64,000 nucleotides of DNA from Bacteroides sp. (GTDB taxonomy: Bacteria > Bacteroidota > Bacteroidia > Bacteroidales > Bacteroidaceae). The stretch covers positions 1 to 64,000 of the forward strand of contig DXLO01000006.1 of the NCBI GenBank assembly GCA_019414665.1, read 5' to 3'. Of the stretch, positions 33,214-41,839 are shown piece after piece. The first letter of the stretch is position 1. Every line of letters begins with the position of its first letter. The position numbers and the translations under genes are program-made. The notes beneath the pieces are model-generated. The model searched no databases, had not been told where the DNA came from, and saw nothing but the letters and a program-made list of their open reading frames with translations.

Positions 33214-35532
33214 TCAGAATGTTATTTTCGCCGCAAATTCTACGGTGAACGGACGGATATAGCTGCCTGCCATCCATGCGCCGTTATATGCCGCCGCATT
33301 CTCCTTATCTACCAGCTCGGCTCCCGAAATACTTCCTTTCGCCCCGGTCTGGTTCAAGAAGTTTATCACAGTTCCGCTTAAGGACAAATGTTTGTTCACA
33401 TTCCAGTTTATTCCACCGAATGTTTCCCAACGGCCGTTGAAATAATAGGCATTTTTAATATTTGCATACGTCTTGCTGAAGTAACGGAAACTGGCCCATA
33501 CCTTCAAGTCTTTGGTAATGTTGTAACTAGGGTCCAGTTCAATCAGCACCTTCGGAATTTCGGTAACGATATTGCCGGTGGCATTGATACCCGATGTTGT
33601 CCCGTCACTAAAGGTCACTCCCGTTTCATACTTCTTATACTTCGGGCTTTGGTAAGTGAACAGGAAGTGGAAATCAAATCCTTTGAAAGGTTTCACCACC
33701 GCATCCGTCGTCCACCCTATTGTTTCAATATCATAACTCAATGCGGCCGCCTTAATATCCTTATCATTATTCGGATTAATCAGATTCAAGGTAGAGTTGT
33801 TGTTAGTCTTGGCAATGTAACTGAACAGTGAGGTCAGACTAATCCAGTCATTATTGAAATAAATACCCGCACGCCCCAACGGAATTGTAATCTTATCTAC
33901 ATTCGGCATCTCGGCAGGAGCAAAGTTCGACATATTCGGCCGCTGGGTATTGTAGGTGAAATCGGCGGTAAAGCCAAACTGCTTTGTCATTTTATAAGTG
34001 GCGGCAGCCGTGAAAGCCATGTTCAGCCAATTGTAACTGAAATAACGGGGAGCTATCTTCGTACCATCGGCTGCAACTGCCCCGATATGATAACCGGCAA
34101 AGCGGCCTACCGGATTGCCTTCGGCATTATATACCGCCAGGTTCTTTCCTGCCAGACGCTGGTACTCGAAGCGTGCGCCATAATACACATTCCATTTATC
34201 GGTGATGTCCCAGTCGTGAGTAGCATAAAGAGCCAGTTTGTTTTCATGTCCTTTGTAATATTCGGAAGCATTCTGGTTCAGATTATAATAAGGAGTGTTT
34301 CCGTAATGATGAATATCCTTCGTATCAGCGCTGTACAACATTTGGGGATATTCTTCCACCGTATGGTCATACATGGTAGTGTTCGAAGCATAGTCCACAT
34401 CATAATACCATTCGTTCACCCCCACACGCCAAGTCATATCATCATACTTCCGCGACAACTCGGTGGTAAAGAAGAACTCATCTATATTCCCCCGGTTGAA
34501 ACAGGACATGCGGCTCTGTACATATCCCTCATAAGGATTCAATGTTCCATCCAGTCCTTTGGTGCTATAGCCGTCGGCTCCTACTTTCTGCTCCATAGAC
34601 ATCGGAGTCTGGTACAGATAGGAACCCAAAGCATGGTCATACTTCATATTGATTTTCCACTCCAACCCGTTATCCCACCGGTAACGGTTCAGAACCGTCA
34701 ACTGATTTCCTTTACTGGCCGTAGCATCATACAGACTGATCTTTTTCATCTCGCCGGTACGCATGTCCATATAAACCATATCCGATACATTGGGCAGATA
34801 AGAAGAAGTCCCCAGTCCGAAACCGGGAATTTCCTTCACACTCCCATCGCCTACATAAATAAATGGTGCACCGGTGGTAGCATTGGACAACCAATGGCTG
34901 TTGCTGTAATGGTAGATGGCAGAGAGCTGTCCACGTCCTTCATTGTAGAACTTGGTCAAGGCAAACTTATAGATCTGAGTCCGGTCCTGATATTGCGCAA
35001 AACGCAGTTTGAACGAACCCGGATCAAAATTCTGATAGATGCTGCCGCTGTAAAACCAATCTTTTCCGATGCTTCCATTCAGATTGAAGTCAAATTGCTG
35101 TTTACCGAAATGATTGGTGCCGTAGTTCAGCACACCATTCATTTTCTTCTCTTTATCCAAGCCGAGTTCCGTAAACGAATTGACAGCATAACCTATATTA
35201 CCGGTAGTAATCGCTGTTTCGGAAATCTTCAGCAATCCGGTATGTCCCAAGCTGCTGTCTCCGCGCCAATGCGTGTTTACATTATGAGGATTCGAATTAT
35301 ATACCACAGGCAGACCATTTTCGAGTACATTCACATCACCACCGGGCAGACCGATAGAGATTTCACGAGGACCATTGGCACTAGCCGCATTCAACATGAC
35401 ATTGCGATTGCCTTCCTCTTTCGAATCAGAGGACACTTTGGTAGAATCTTGTTGTGCATAACCATTCAAGCAAGCGGCGGCAAGTAAAATAATGACCGCG
35501 CCCATCCGGTTCTTTTGCTGATTTTTGTTCAT
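33214..35532 (-). CDS. TonB-dependent-receptor-like outer-membrane barrel of the fructan locus
   Basis: A 772-residue outer-membrane protein. A signal peptide ends near LNGYAQQ (about 27). A short region (about 40-125) with RNVMLNAASANGPREISIGLP and VLENGLPVVYNSNP resembles only part of a TonB plug domain; then a long barrel of alternating strands ends in FTVEFAAKITF with C-terminal Phe. The N-terminal carboxypeptidase-regulatory-like domain of SusC proteins is missing, the length is well below the ~1000 of SusC, and no SusD gene lies beside it. By context it should let short fructans or sucrose cross the outer membrane (inference). First gene of the locus, with promoter at 35565-35572. Confidence 0.75.
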   Translation of the reverse strand: MNKNQQKNRMGAVIILLAAACLNGYAQQDSTKVSSDSKEEGNRNVMLNAASANGPREISIGLPGGDVNVLENGLPVVYNSNPHNVNTHWRGDSSLGHTGLLKISETAITTGNIGYAVNSFTELGLDKEKKMNGVLNYGTNHFGKQQFDFNLNGSIGKDWFYSGSIYQNFDPGSFKLRFAQYQDRTQIYKFALTKFYNEGRGQLSAIYHYSNSHWLSNATTGAPFIYVGDGSVKEIPGFGLGTSSYLPNVSDMVYMDMRTGEMKKISLYDATASKGNQLTVLNRYRWDNGLEWKINMKYDHALGSYLYQTPMSMEQKVGADGYSTKGLDGTLNPYEGYVQSRMSCFNRGNIDEFFFTTELSRKYDDMTWRVGVNEWYYDVDYASNTTMYDHTVEEYPQMLYSADTKDIHHYGNTPYYNLNQNASEYYKGHENKLALYATHDWDITDKWNVYYGARFEYQRLAGKNLAVYNAEGNPVGRFAGYHIGAVAADGTKIAPRYFSYNWLNMAFTAAATYKMTKQFGFTADFTYNTQRPNMSNFAPAEMPNVDKITIPLGRAGIYFNNDWISLTSLFSYIAKTNNNSTLNLINPNNDKDIKAAALSYDIETIGWTTDAVVKPFKGFDFHFLFTYQSPKYKKYETGVTFSDGTTSGINATGNIVTEIPKVLIELDPSYNITKDLKVWASFRYFSKTYANIKNAYYFNGRWETFGGINWNVNKHLSLSGTVINFLNQTGAKGSISGAELVDKENAAAYNGAWMAGSYIRPFTVEFAAKITF

Positions 35533-35564
35533 AGCATTAAATGTTTTTAGAAGTTTTTCTGAGG

Positions 35565-35572
35565 CAAAGGTA
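35565..35572 (-). promoter_or_regulatory. Promoter -7 box TACCTTTG for the fructan barrel/operon
   Basis: Minus-strand TACCTTTG (plus caaaggta), 33 bases before the start at 35532. The activator (hybrid sensor) would be expected to bind just upstream, around 35590-35650. Confidence 0.6.
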
Positions 35573-35985
35573 GGGGGACAGCCGGCAACCTCTATAAAAC
35601 ATTTGTTACAGCTGCCGGCATTTTTGTTTCATTGCAACAAAAGTGACGGATTATGTAACATTTCTCGTGAACCATACGCCTTTTCACCTCTAAAAACAAA
35701 TTCATGCCAATTTTCCTTCAGCCTTCAGTTTGGGCTGTTTTTCCCCATTCCATCGAAGAAAACACCTGAAGGATAATCCTTCAGCCTACTGTCAGCCCGC
35801 CTCCTCTTTTTCTATCCGAAGTATGCCGGTAATCAGCATAAAACACTTACCTTTACAGCACACCAACTGAAAAGAAAGACACCACAATGAAAGGAAAACC
35901 CCTCAAACCTTCAAGGGAAACATCTAATTTGCCCGTACAAGCTCTTTTCTCCTATGAATTAATAGGTTTTTCCAGTATGATTAAG
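35573..35985. other. Long intergenic stretch with short palindromic repeats
   Basis: No gene seen. The word ccttcag occurs four times between 35716 and 35784, including a perfect hairpin ctgaagga-taa-tccttcag (35766-35784). This looks like a dispersed palindromic repeat. A 39-codon frame at 35887-36006 has no support. Confidence 0.4.
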
Positions 35986-35993
35986 TACTTTTG
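35986..35993 (+). promoter_or_regulatory. Promoter -7 box TACTTTTG for the HU-like gene
   Basis: TACTTTTG 175 bases before the ATG at 36169, implying a leader of about 168 bases that contains the tandem repeats. Confidence 0.5.
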
Positions 35994-36020
35994 TCCTGAA
36001 TACTAAGACAGACTCCGATG

Positions 36021-36086
36021 GCAGACTGTACAATCCACTATAGCAGACCGTACAGTCCACTACAGTAAACCGTACGGTCCATTGCC
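36021..36086 (+). repeat. Three tandem 22-bp imperfect repeats in the HU-gene leader
   Basis: Units at 36021-36042, 36043-36064 and 36065-36086 share the form G-x-A-G/A-AC-Y-GTAC-R-RTCCAYT. Each has a near-palindromic core (actgtacaat, accgtacagt, accgtacggt; the third is perfect). Left core of each unit can pair with right core of the next. Confidence 0.75.
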
Positions 36087-36168
36087 TGCGTCTATAGAAG
36101 TTAATAGAAAGAATCCCCTTAGCGTTCAGCAAGAAACGACTTAATCTCCCTATTAAAAAGCATTAAAC

Positions 36169-36780
36169 ATGGCAGCAAAGTATGATTTCAAAACCTCCCC
36201 CGACATACAGGGAGAGAAGGAACAGCCCACCCTGTATCCGCAAATTGTAGTATCGGGCACAAAAAACCTGAAAGACCTGGCTAAAGACATCGCCCGGCGT
36301 TCTACCGTCCACGAAGGGACCGTCGTCGGTCTGTTATGTGACCTGGAAAGCATTATCGCCAATTACCTGGCAGACGGTTATAACGTAAAACTGGGAGAAC
36401 TGGGCACATTCTCGGCCACACTGACTTGCCGCAAGGTAACGGACAAAAGCGAGATACGCGCCGCATCGGTACATTTTGACAACATAAAGTTCAAACCCAC
36501 CCGGAAATTCCGTAAGGAGGTACGAAGCAAAGGAAAGCTGGAACGGGCGGAATATGGTTTCCGGACCTCCTCCACCCGATATTCAGCAGAAGAACGCTTT
36601 GTACGGCTGACAAATTATCTGAAAGAGCACTCCATTATCACTTGCAAGGAATATTGTGCCTTGACAGGGTTGCTGAAAACAAAAGCCGGCAGCGAACTAC
36701 GCCAATGGAGCAGCGAAAAGAAAATAGAAAGAAACGGACGCGCCCCGCACGTGATATACAGGGCGATGCCGGAAGGCTGA
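36169..36780 (+). CDS. HU-like DNA-binding protein with C-terminal extension
   Basis: A 203-residue protein. Residues ~20-125 are the HU/IHF-like fold of the Bacteroidales HU-HIG group (LKDLAKDIARRSTVHEGTV, GYNVKLGELGTFSATLTC, FKPTRKFRKEV). The remaining ~75 residues (SAEERFVRLTNYLKEHSIIT, CKEYCALTGLLKTKAGSELRQW) look like a small winged-helix/helix-turn-helix-type extension. Nucleoid or regulatory DNA binding is likely; the target is unknown. It has a long leader with three tandem repeats and no operon partner. Confidence 0.85.
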   Translation: MAAKYDFKTSPDIQGEKEQPTLYPQIVVSGTKNLKDLAKDIARRSTVHEGTVVGLLCDLESIIANYLADGYNVKLGELGTFSATLTCRKVTDKSEIRAASVHFDNIKFKPTRKFRKEVRSKGKLERAEYGFRTSSTRYSAEERFVRLTNYLKEHSIITCKEYCALTGLLKTKAGSELRQWSSEKKIERNGRAPHVIYRAMPEG

Positions 36781-36821
36781 AAAGGTATCCTTTCACCTGC
36801 TTCCCCCCTCTCCCGGAACCT

Positions 36822-37628
36822 TTATTCTTTCCGGGTGCGGCTGGTGGCTATGAGATACGCCCCCAGCAGAATCAGCGGCACACTGAGCCACTGCCCTATG
36901 TTAAAAGTCATATCCGCCTCTTCGGCAACCTGCGGATTCTTCATAAACTCCAGAGCAAAGCGAGTGCCAAAGAATATAAGCAAGCTTACTCCGGTTATTA
37001 ATCCCACCCTCTTTTGTAAATGGTATGTATGGTACATCACCCAGGCAGTTACACCGGCAACCAGGCAATACAGCATTTCATAAATCTGAGTAGGATGGCA
37101 AGGCAAACCTTCATACAGCTGATGCCACTCCCGGGAACGGACAAATTCAAATCCCCAAGGCAACGTGGTGGGATATCCGAATATCTCGGAATTCATTAAA
37201 TTACCAAAACGGATACAGAAGCAGACAATCGCCACAGCAGGTATCATGCGGTCAAACAACCACCACACACTTTTCCGGGTTACTTTTTTCGAGTACCACA
37301 TCAGAGCCAGAATGATGGCGAACACCCCTCCGTGACTTGCCAGCCCGCCTTTCCAAATCTTGAATATTTCAACAGGATGGGCGCCATAATAGTCCCATTC
37401 ATAAAACAAACAGTGCCCCAGACGGGCGCCAATGACCGTACTGACTATGCAATAGACAAAAAGCTTGTCCACCCACTCTTCCGGATACTTCTCTTTTTTG
37501 AATAAACGGCTTACCATTTCATAAGCCAATATGAAACCAAGGCCCCACATCAGCCCATACCAACGCACTTCCCAACTACCTACTTTAAATAAGATAGGAT
37601 CCACATCCCATACAATACTTGCTATCAT
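36822..37628 (-). CDS. lgt: Prolipoprotein diacylglyceryl transferase
   Basis: A 268-residue inner-membrane enzyme with about seven TM helices that transfers diacylglycerol from phosphatidylglycerol to the lipobox cysteine of prolipoproteins. The signature CIRFGNLMNSEIFGYPT (with the conserved Arg and Asn) is present, as are the N-terminal RWYGLMWGLGF and HGG (SHGGVFAI) segments. Essential for the many lipoproteins of this window. Confidence 0.95.
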   Translation of the reverse strand: MIASIVWDVDPILFKVGSWEVRWYGLMWGLGFILAYEMVSRLFKKEKYPEEWVDKLFVYCIVSTVIGARLGHCLFYEWDYYGAHPVEIFKIWKGGLASHGGVFAIILALMWYSKKVTRKSVWWLFDRMIPAVAIVCFCIRFGNLMNSEIFGYPTTLPWGFEFVRSREWHQLYEGLPCHPTQIYEMLYCLVAGVTAWVMYHTYHLQKRVGLITGVSLLIFFGTRFALEFMKNPQVAEEADMTFNIGQWLSVPLILLGAYLIATSRTRKE

Positions 37629-37660
37629 TGTTCTATTTCTTTGTTTATGAACACAAAGGA

Positions 37661-37701
37661 AATAAAAAAATCTCTTCTCCGGAATAAAACAGAGAAGAGA
37701 T
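37661..37701 (-). terminator. Terminator after ddh
   Basis: Arms atctcttctc (37670-37679) and gagaagagat (37692-37701) with a minus-strand T run (plus aataaaaaaa). Confidence 0.75.
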
Positions 37702-37734
37702 TTTCAGAATATCGTTCTTTTTGAGGAAACCTCT

Positions 37735-38634
37735 TTATACCAAATGGGCAATCAGTTCCTCACGGTCGCCGCACAGCAGATCAATTACAGGAACTTCGAT
37801 CATGGTATAACATCCGGGCTGCTGTTTCATGGAGGCGCGTGCCACGCAAACCAGCACCTGCGCGGTAAGAGCCGGATTATTAATCTTCATGTCAAACTCG
37901 AACAACTGATTGTGAGTCTTGCCCGATACCCCTTTGCGAACCAGGTTAACGCCATGACCTACGTCGTTCAAATCGTCCACACATGGAACTTGTTTTACAT
38001 GTGTCTCGTCATTTACAAAATAAGGATCCGACTTGATGGCGGCTTCCACAGTCTTGAAGTCCGCACCTTCCTCCAGTTCCACATACACCATACGGCGATG
38101 GATACCGGTTCCCACAGGAATAGTCATGGACAAAGCATCCTTCACTCCATCAATGGCACGGACTGCTACGGAATGCCCCATGCTGCGTCCCGGACCGAAA
38201 TTGGTATAAGTAATACCCTTCGGAGCGATGGCTTCCAGCAGTGTACGGACTACAGAATCGCTTCCCGGATCCCATCCGGCAGAAATAATAGCGACAGCCT
38301 TACCGGCCTTTGCCGACTCATCCAATGAACGGCGGAGAGAAGTGATTTGCGTATGAATGTCGAAACTATCTACCGTATTGATACCCATTGCCAGAATCTC
38401 TTTCGCATATTCTTCCACGCTACGGGTCGGAGTAGCCAGCACAGCCACATCCACATCTTTCAATTCCCTTATATCTTTCACCACAGCGTATGCTTCCAAC
38501 TCGGCAGGCTTGTTTTCCGCACCGCTACGACGGACGATACCTGCAATCTCAAAATCGGGAGCAGCTTCCAAAGCCTCCACTACATACTGACCAATGTTAC
38601 CGTATCCAACCACGGCCGCTCTTATTTTTTTCAT
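37735..38634 (-). CDS. ddh: meso-Diaminopimelate dehydrogenase
   Basis: A 299-residue NADPH-dependent enzyme making meso-DAP from tetrahydrodipicolinate in one step, for lysine and peptidoglycan. N-terminal Rossmann motif VVGYGNIGQYVVEAL; ISAGWDPGSDSVVRTLLEAI and NFGPGRSMGHSVAVRAIDGV are diagnostic of Ddh. Monocistronic, promoter at 38676-38683 and a strong terminator. Confidence 0.95.
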   Translation of the reverse strand: MKKIRAAVVGYGNIGQYVVEALEAAPDFEIAGIVRRSGAENKPAELEAYAVVKDIRELKDVDVAVLATPTRSVEEYAKEILAMGINTVDSFDIHTQITSLRRSLDESAKAGKAVAIISAGWDPGSDSVVRTLLEAIAPKGITYTNFGPGRSMGHSVAVRAIDGVKDALSMTIPVGTGIHRRMVYVELEEGADFKTVEAAIKSDPYFVNDETHVKQVPCVDDLNDVGHGVNLVRKGVSGKTHNQLFEFDMKINNPALTAQVLVCVARASMKQQPGCYTMIEVPVIDLLCGDREELIAHLV

Positions 38635-38675
38635 CTTTTATTGGGTTTAGTTTACTATTATCTGTTAATTCGCTG

Positions 38676-38683
38676 CAAAAATA
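38676..38683 (-). promoter_or_regulatory. Promoter -7 box TATTTTTG for ddh
   Basis: Minus-strand TATTTTTG (plus caaaaata), 42 bases before the start at 38634. Confidence 0.5.
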
Positions 38684-38769
38684 AACATTTTGCCTCGTTT
38701 TTTTGTTCACTACGACCTAATAATTTAAAAATATTCTTGCCGAACTTATAATTTAAAAGATAGATGTCC

Positions 38770-38777
38770 TATTTTTG
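38770..38777 (+). promoter_or_regulatory. Promoter -7 box TATTTTTG for ruvA
   Basis: TATTTTTG 33 bases before the ruvA ATG. Confidence 0.55.
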
Positions 38778-38809
38778 CAAAGAACTGTAAATTTTCAAAT
38801 GAAACAACC

Positions 38810-39403
38810 ATGATAGAATATATTAAAGGAGACATTGCGGAGATTACTCCGGCAACGGTGGTTTTAGATTGTAACGGGATGGGGTATGGCATCAATATCT
38901 CATTGAATACGTATTCGGCCATTCAGAATCAGAGCAATACGAAATTATATATTTATGAAGCGATCCGGGAAGACGCCTACGTACTCTACGGATTCTCGAC
39001 CAAACAGGAACGGGAGTTGTTTTTGTTACTGATTTCCGTATCGGGCATCGGCGGCAACACGGCACGTATGATTCTGTCGGCCTTATCCCCTTCCGAGCTG
39101 TGCGGAGTAATCAGTTCCGGTAATGACAAATTATTGAAAACGGTAAAAGGCATCGGCCTGAAAACTGCCCAACGCATCATAGTGGACTTAAAGGACAAGA
39201 TCGCCACTTCGGGCGTGGAGACGGTGAACAGTGAAATGTTTGCCAATCCGGGCAATACGGAAATTCATGACGAGGCTGTCGCCGCACTCACCATGCTGGG
39301 ATTCGCACAAGCCGCATCACAAAAGGTAGTGGCTGCCATACTGAAAGAGGAGCCTGCCGCCCCGGTAGAAAAAGTGATCAAGCTGGCCTTGAAGCGATTG
39401 TAA
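38810..39403 (+). CDS. ruvA: Holliday junction DNA helicase subunit RuvA
   Basis: A 197-residue DNA-binding protein that forms the tetramer on Holliday junctions and loads RuvB. The OB-fold ([23 protein letters not shown]), the tandem helix-hairpin-helix segments ([36 protein letters not shown]) and the C-terminal three-helix domain III that contacts RuvB are all present. Not next to ruvB or ruvC here. Shares a bidirectional terminator with the convergent lipoprotein gene. Confidence 0.97.
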
Positions 39404-39421
39404 GGGCCGTACATGAAACAA

Positions 39422-39482
39422 GGAACACGGACAATGCGGACTTTGGGGAGGTTCTCTTCAGGATCCGCATTGTTTGTGTTCC
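39422..39482. terminator. Bidirectional terminator between ruvA and the lipoprotein gene
   Basis: Long arms: ggaacac plus acaatgcgga on the left, tccgcattgt plus gtgttcc on the right, around a ~23-base loop. The stem is strong, though T runs are weak. Confidence 0.6.
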
Positions 39483-39490
39483 CATCCACA

Positions 39491-40315
39491 TCACTTCTCT
39501 TCCTCCTGTTCCTGCATTTTGCGGGTTACAAACTCTATTTTCAAGTTCGCTTCTTTCTTATCTTTACGGATTTGTTCCATGCCGGACAGGATGCGCGCCA
39601 ACTCCGTCAATTCTGCAATCGCCTTACGGTCATTGGGTTGCATAGCCGTTTTATAAGTACGATCTCCGATAAACTGAAGTTGGATATTCTTATCTTTGTT
39701 CGCTACAATAAAAGCGATAACGCCGCCGTCTTCCCCCATCTTGTAATCGGCCTTCTCGATTGCACGGCCCAAGTCAGTGGTTTCATAGCTGTCTTTCGAG
39801 GCGGGAGTTTCGGCAAAGGTATCCCCCACACTCACTTTCACCGCCGTGTGATGCAACGTGCCGCCAGCACAATAAATAGAGGTAAGGGACATTTCCCCCT
39901 GCTCGTTCACTTGCCCGCGCAAGAATGAACGGCCTATATTCTTTTCTACTGTCTGGGTGGGATAAAAATAGTTACCCACCTCCTGATATGCAGTATCTTT
40001 CTCAAGAACAAAATTACCCTTGACGGAATCCAGCTGAGCTTGTTTCACCACCATCATGCTATCCAGGTAAATCAGACTTTTCCGCTGTTCTTTCAAATCC
40101 ACCTGCTGCATCAGCTTGACTCCCTGTTTTCTGGCTTCAAACGCTTTCGGATAAAGGATGCGGATACTGTCTATCTGCAATTTGGCCTCATTAAAGTTCT
40201 CTTTTTCTAAAGCCGCTTCGGCCTTACGCAAATTTTCTTGCGCTTTCTTCTCGCCGCCATCATCACAACCGGCCAGCAACAAGGCAAATAATGCTACTAA
40301 TCCTATCTTTTTCAT
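39491..40315 (-). CDS. Lipoprotein with coiled-coil region, unknown function
   Basis: A 274-residue protein with signal MKKIGLVALFALLLAGC (lipobox LAGC, Cys17). The next ~80 residues are rich in A, E, K and Q (KKAQENLRKAEAALEKENFNEAKLQID), indicating a helical coiled coil or TPR-like hairpin; the middle is beta-rich and the C-terminus is again helical and ends EQEEEK. I do not recognise the family. Promoter at 40340-40347; the start at 40315 follows from the signal peptide. Confidence 0.75.
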   Translation of the reverse strand: MKKIGLVALFALLLAGCDDGGEKKAQENLRKAEAALEKENFNEAKLQIDSIRILYPKAFEARKQGVKLMQQVDLKEQRKSLIYLDSMMVVKQAQLDSVKGNFVLEKDTAYQEVGNYFYPTQTVEKNIGRSFLRGQVNEQGEMSLTSIYCAGGTLHHTAVKVSVGDTFAETPASKDSYETTDLGRAIEKADYKMGEDGGVIAFIVANKDKNIQLQFIGDRTYKTAMQPNDRKAIAELTELARILSGMEQIRKDKKEANLKIEFVTRKMQEQEEEK

Positions 40316-40339
40316 GTACTTGATCGTTTTATATGCAGG

Positions 40340-40347
40340 CAAAAATA
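40340..40347 (-). promoter_or_regulatory. Promoter -7 box TATTTTTG for the lipoprotein gene
   Basis: Minus-strand TATTTTTG, 25 bases before the start at 40315. Confidence 0.5.
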
Positions 40348-40390
40348 CAATTTAATTGCGTGATTTCTCCTTATCCTGCGCAAAAAATCG

Positions 40391-40398
40391 TAAATTTG
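40391..40398 (+). promoter_or_regulatory. Promoter -7 box TAAATTTG for the CCA-enzyme gene
   Basis: TAAATTTG 13 bases before ATG 40411 and 19 before ATG 40417, so the leader would be very short. Confidence 0.5.
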
Positions 40399-40410
40399 CC
40401 CCTCTTTAAG

Positions 40411-41835
40411 ATGAATATGGAACTAAAAGAACACTTTAATAATAAGATATTCAAGTTAATCTCCGAAACGGCAGACGAACTGGGATTGGAATGTTACGTT
40501 GTAGGAGGTTATGTACGAGATATATTCCTGAAGCGTCCCTCGAAGGATATAGATGTAGTCGTAGTAGGGAGCGGAATTGAAATGGCACAGGCCTTCGGCA
40601 GGAAGCTGGGACGTGGGGCACACGTTTCTGTTTTTAAAAACTTCGGTACGGCACAAGTTAAATACCATGACACGGAAGTGGAATTTGTCGGTGCCCGTAA
40701 AGAGTCGTACAGCCATGACAGCCGCAAGCCTGTAGTAGAGGACGGCACCTTGGAGGATGACCAAAACCGGCGCGATTTCACGATCAATGCCATGGCAGTG
40801 TGCCTGAACAAAGCACGTTTCGGTGAACTGGTAGATCCTTTTAACGGGCTGGACGATTTGAAAGAGAGAACTATCCGTACACCGCTGGACCCGGACATCA
40901 CTTTCAGTGACGATCCGCTCCGCATGATGCGTTGTGTCCGGTTTGCCACACAACTGAACTTCTATATTGACGACACCACTTTCGAAGCACTGTCACGCAA
41001 CAAGGAACGCATTCATATTATCTCCAAAGAGCGCATCGCCGACGAGTTGAACAAGATCCTGCTCGCCCCCATACCGTCCAAAGGCTTTATAGAACTGGAC
41101 CGCTGCGGACTGCTGCCTTTGATTTTCCCCGAACTGGTGGCGCTGCAAGGAGTGGAAACCCGGAACGGGCGTGCCCATAAAGACAACTTCTATCATACCC
41201 TGGAAGTTGTGGACAATATTTCCAAACATACCGACAACCTATGGCTGCGTTGGGCTACGCTGTTGCATGATATAGGCAAGCCACGTACCAAACGCTGGGA
41301 GCCACGTATAGGATGGACTTTCCATAATCATAACTTTATCGGTGAGAAAATGGTTCCGGATCTCTTCCGCAAGATGAAACTGCCCATGAATGAGAAGATG
41401 AAATATGTCCAAAAGTTGGTCAGCCTGCACATGCGCCCCATTGTTATCGCAGATGATGTAGTAACCGATTCCGCCGTGCGACGTCTGCTTTTTGAAGCCG
41501 GAGATGATATTGACGACTTGATGATGCTGTGCGAAGCGGACATCACTTCAAAAAATGAAGCACGAAAACAAAAATTCCTGGATAACTTCAAACTGGTACG
41601 CCAGAAGCTGAAAGACCTGGAAGAAAAAGACCGGATACGCAATTTCCAACCTCCGGTAGACGGAGAAGAAATTATGCGGATATTCGACCTGCAGCCCTGC
41701 CGTGAAATAGGCAGTCTGAAAAGTTCTATCAAGGATGCCATACTGGATGGAATCATCCCTAATGAGCATGATGCTGCTTTAGAACACATGTTGAAGAAAG
41801 CAAAAAGCATGGGATTAACTCCAAAAAACTTATAA
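40411..41835 (+). CDS. CCA tRNA nucleotidyltransferase with HD domain
   Basis: A 474-residue class II nucleotidyltransferase that builds or repairs the 3' CCA of tRNA. The head domain has VVGGYVRDIFL (GG and RD) followed by KDIDVVVVG, with the catalytic Asp pair of DID; FTINAMAVCLN and the RNA-binding helices follow. An HD phosphohydrolase domain (RWATLLHDIGKPRT, near 270) is fused, as in PcnB/Cca of Bacteroidetes. The longer frame from 40333 runs through the promoter and is rejected; ATG 40417 is the alternative. Followed by a hemolysin III gene 4 bases later. Confidence 0.92.
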   Translation: MNMELKEHFNNKIFKLISETADELGLECYVVGGYVRDIFLKRPSKDIDVVVVGSGIEMAQAFGRKLGRGAHVSVFKNFGTAQVKYHDTEVEFVGARKESYSHDSRKPVVEDGTLEDDQNRRDFTINAMAVCLNKARFGELVDPFNGLDDLKERTIRTPLDPDITFSDDPLRMMRCVRFATQLNFYIDDTTFEALSRNKERIHIISKERIADELNKILLAPIPSKGFIELDRCGLLPLIFPELVALQGVETRNGRAHKDNFYHTLEVVDNISKHTDNLWLRWATLLHDIGKPRTKRWEPRIGWTFHNHNFIGEKMVPDLFRKMKLPMNEKMKYVQKLVSLHMRPIVIADDVVTDSAVRRLLFEAGDDIDDLMMLCEADITSKNEARKQKFLDNFKLVRQKLKDLEEKDRIRNFQPPVDGEEIMRIFDLQPCREIGSLKSSIKDAILDGIIPNEHDAALEHMLKKAKSMGLTPKNL

Positions 41836-41839
41836 GAAA

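Noticed and set aside
34087..35487. 466-codon open frame on the plus strand
   Set aside because: It is antisense to the barrel gene of the fructan locus, has no promoter and no recognisable motif; a shadow frame.
35887..36006. 39-codon frame (MKGKPLKPSRETSNLP...) between the fructan locus and the HU gene
   Set aside because: No family resemblance, and it overlaps the HU-gene promoter; probably chance.
36021..36086. Three 22-bp repeats as a CRISPR array
   Set aside because: Units are contiguous without spacers, diverged and not accompanied by cas genes.
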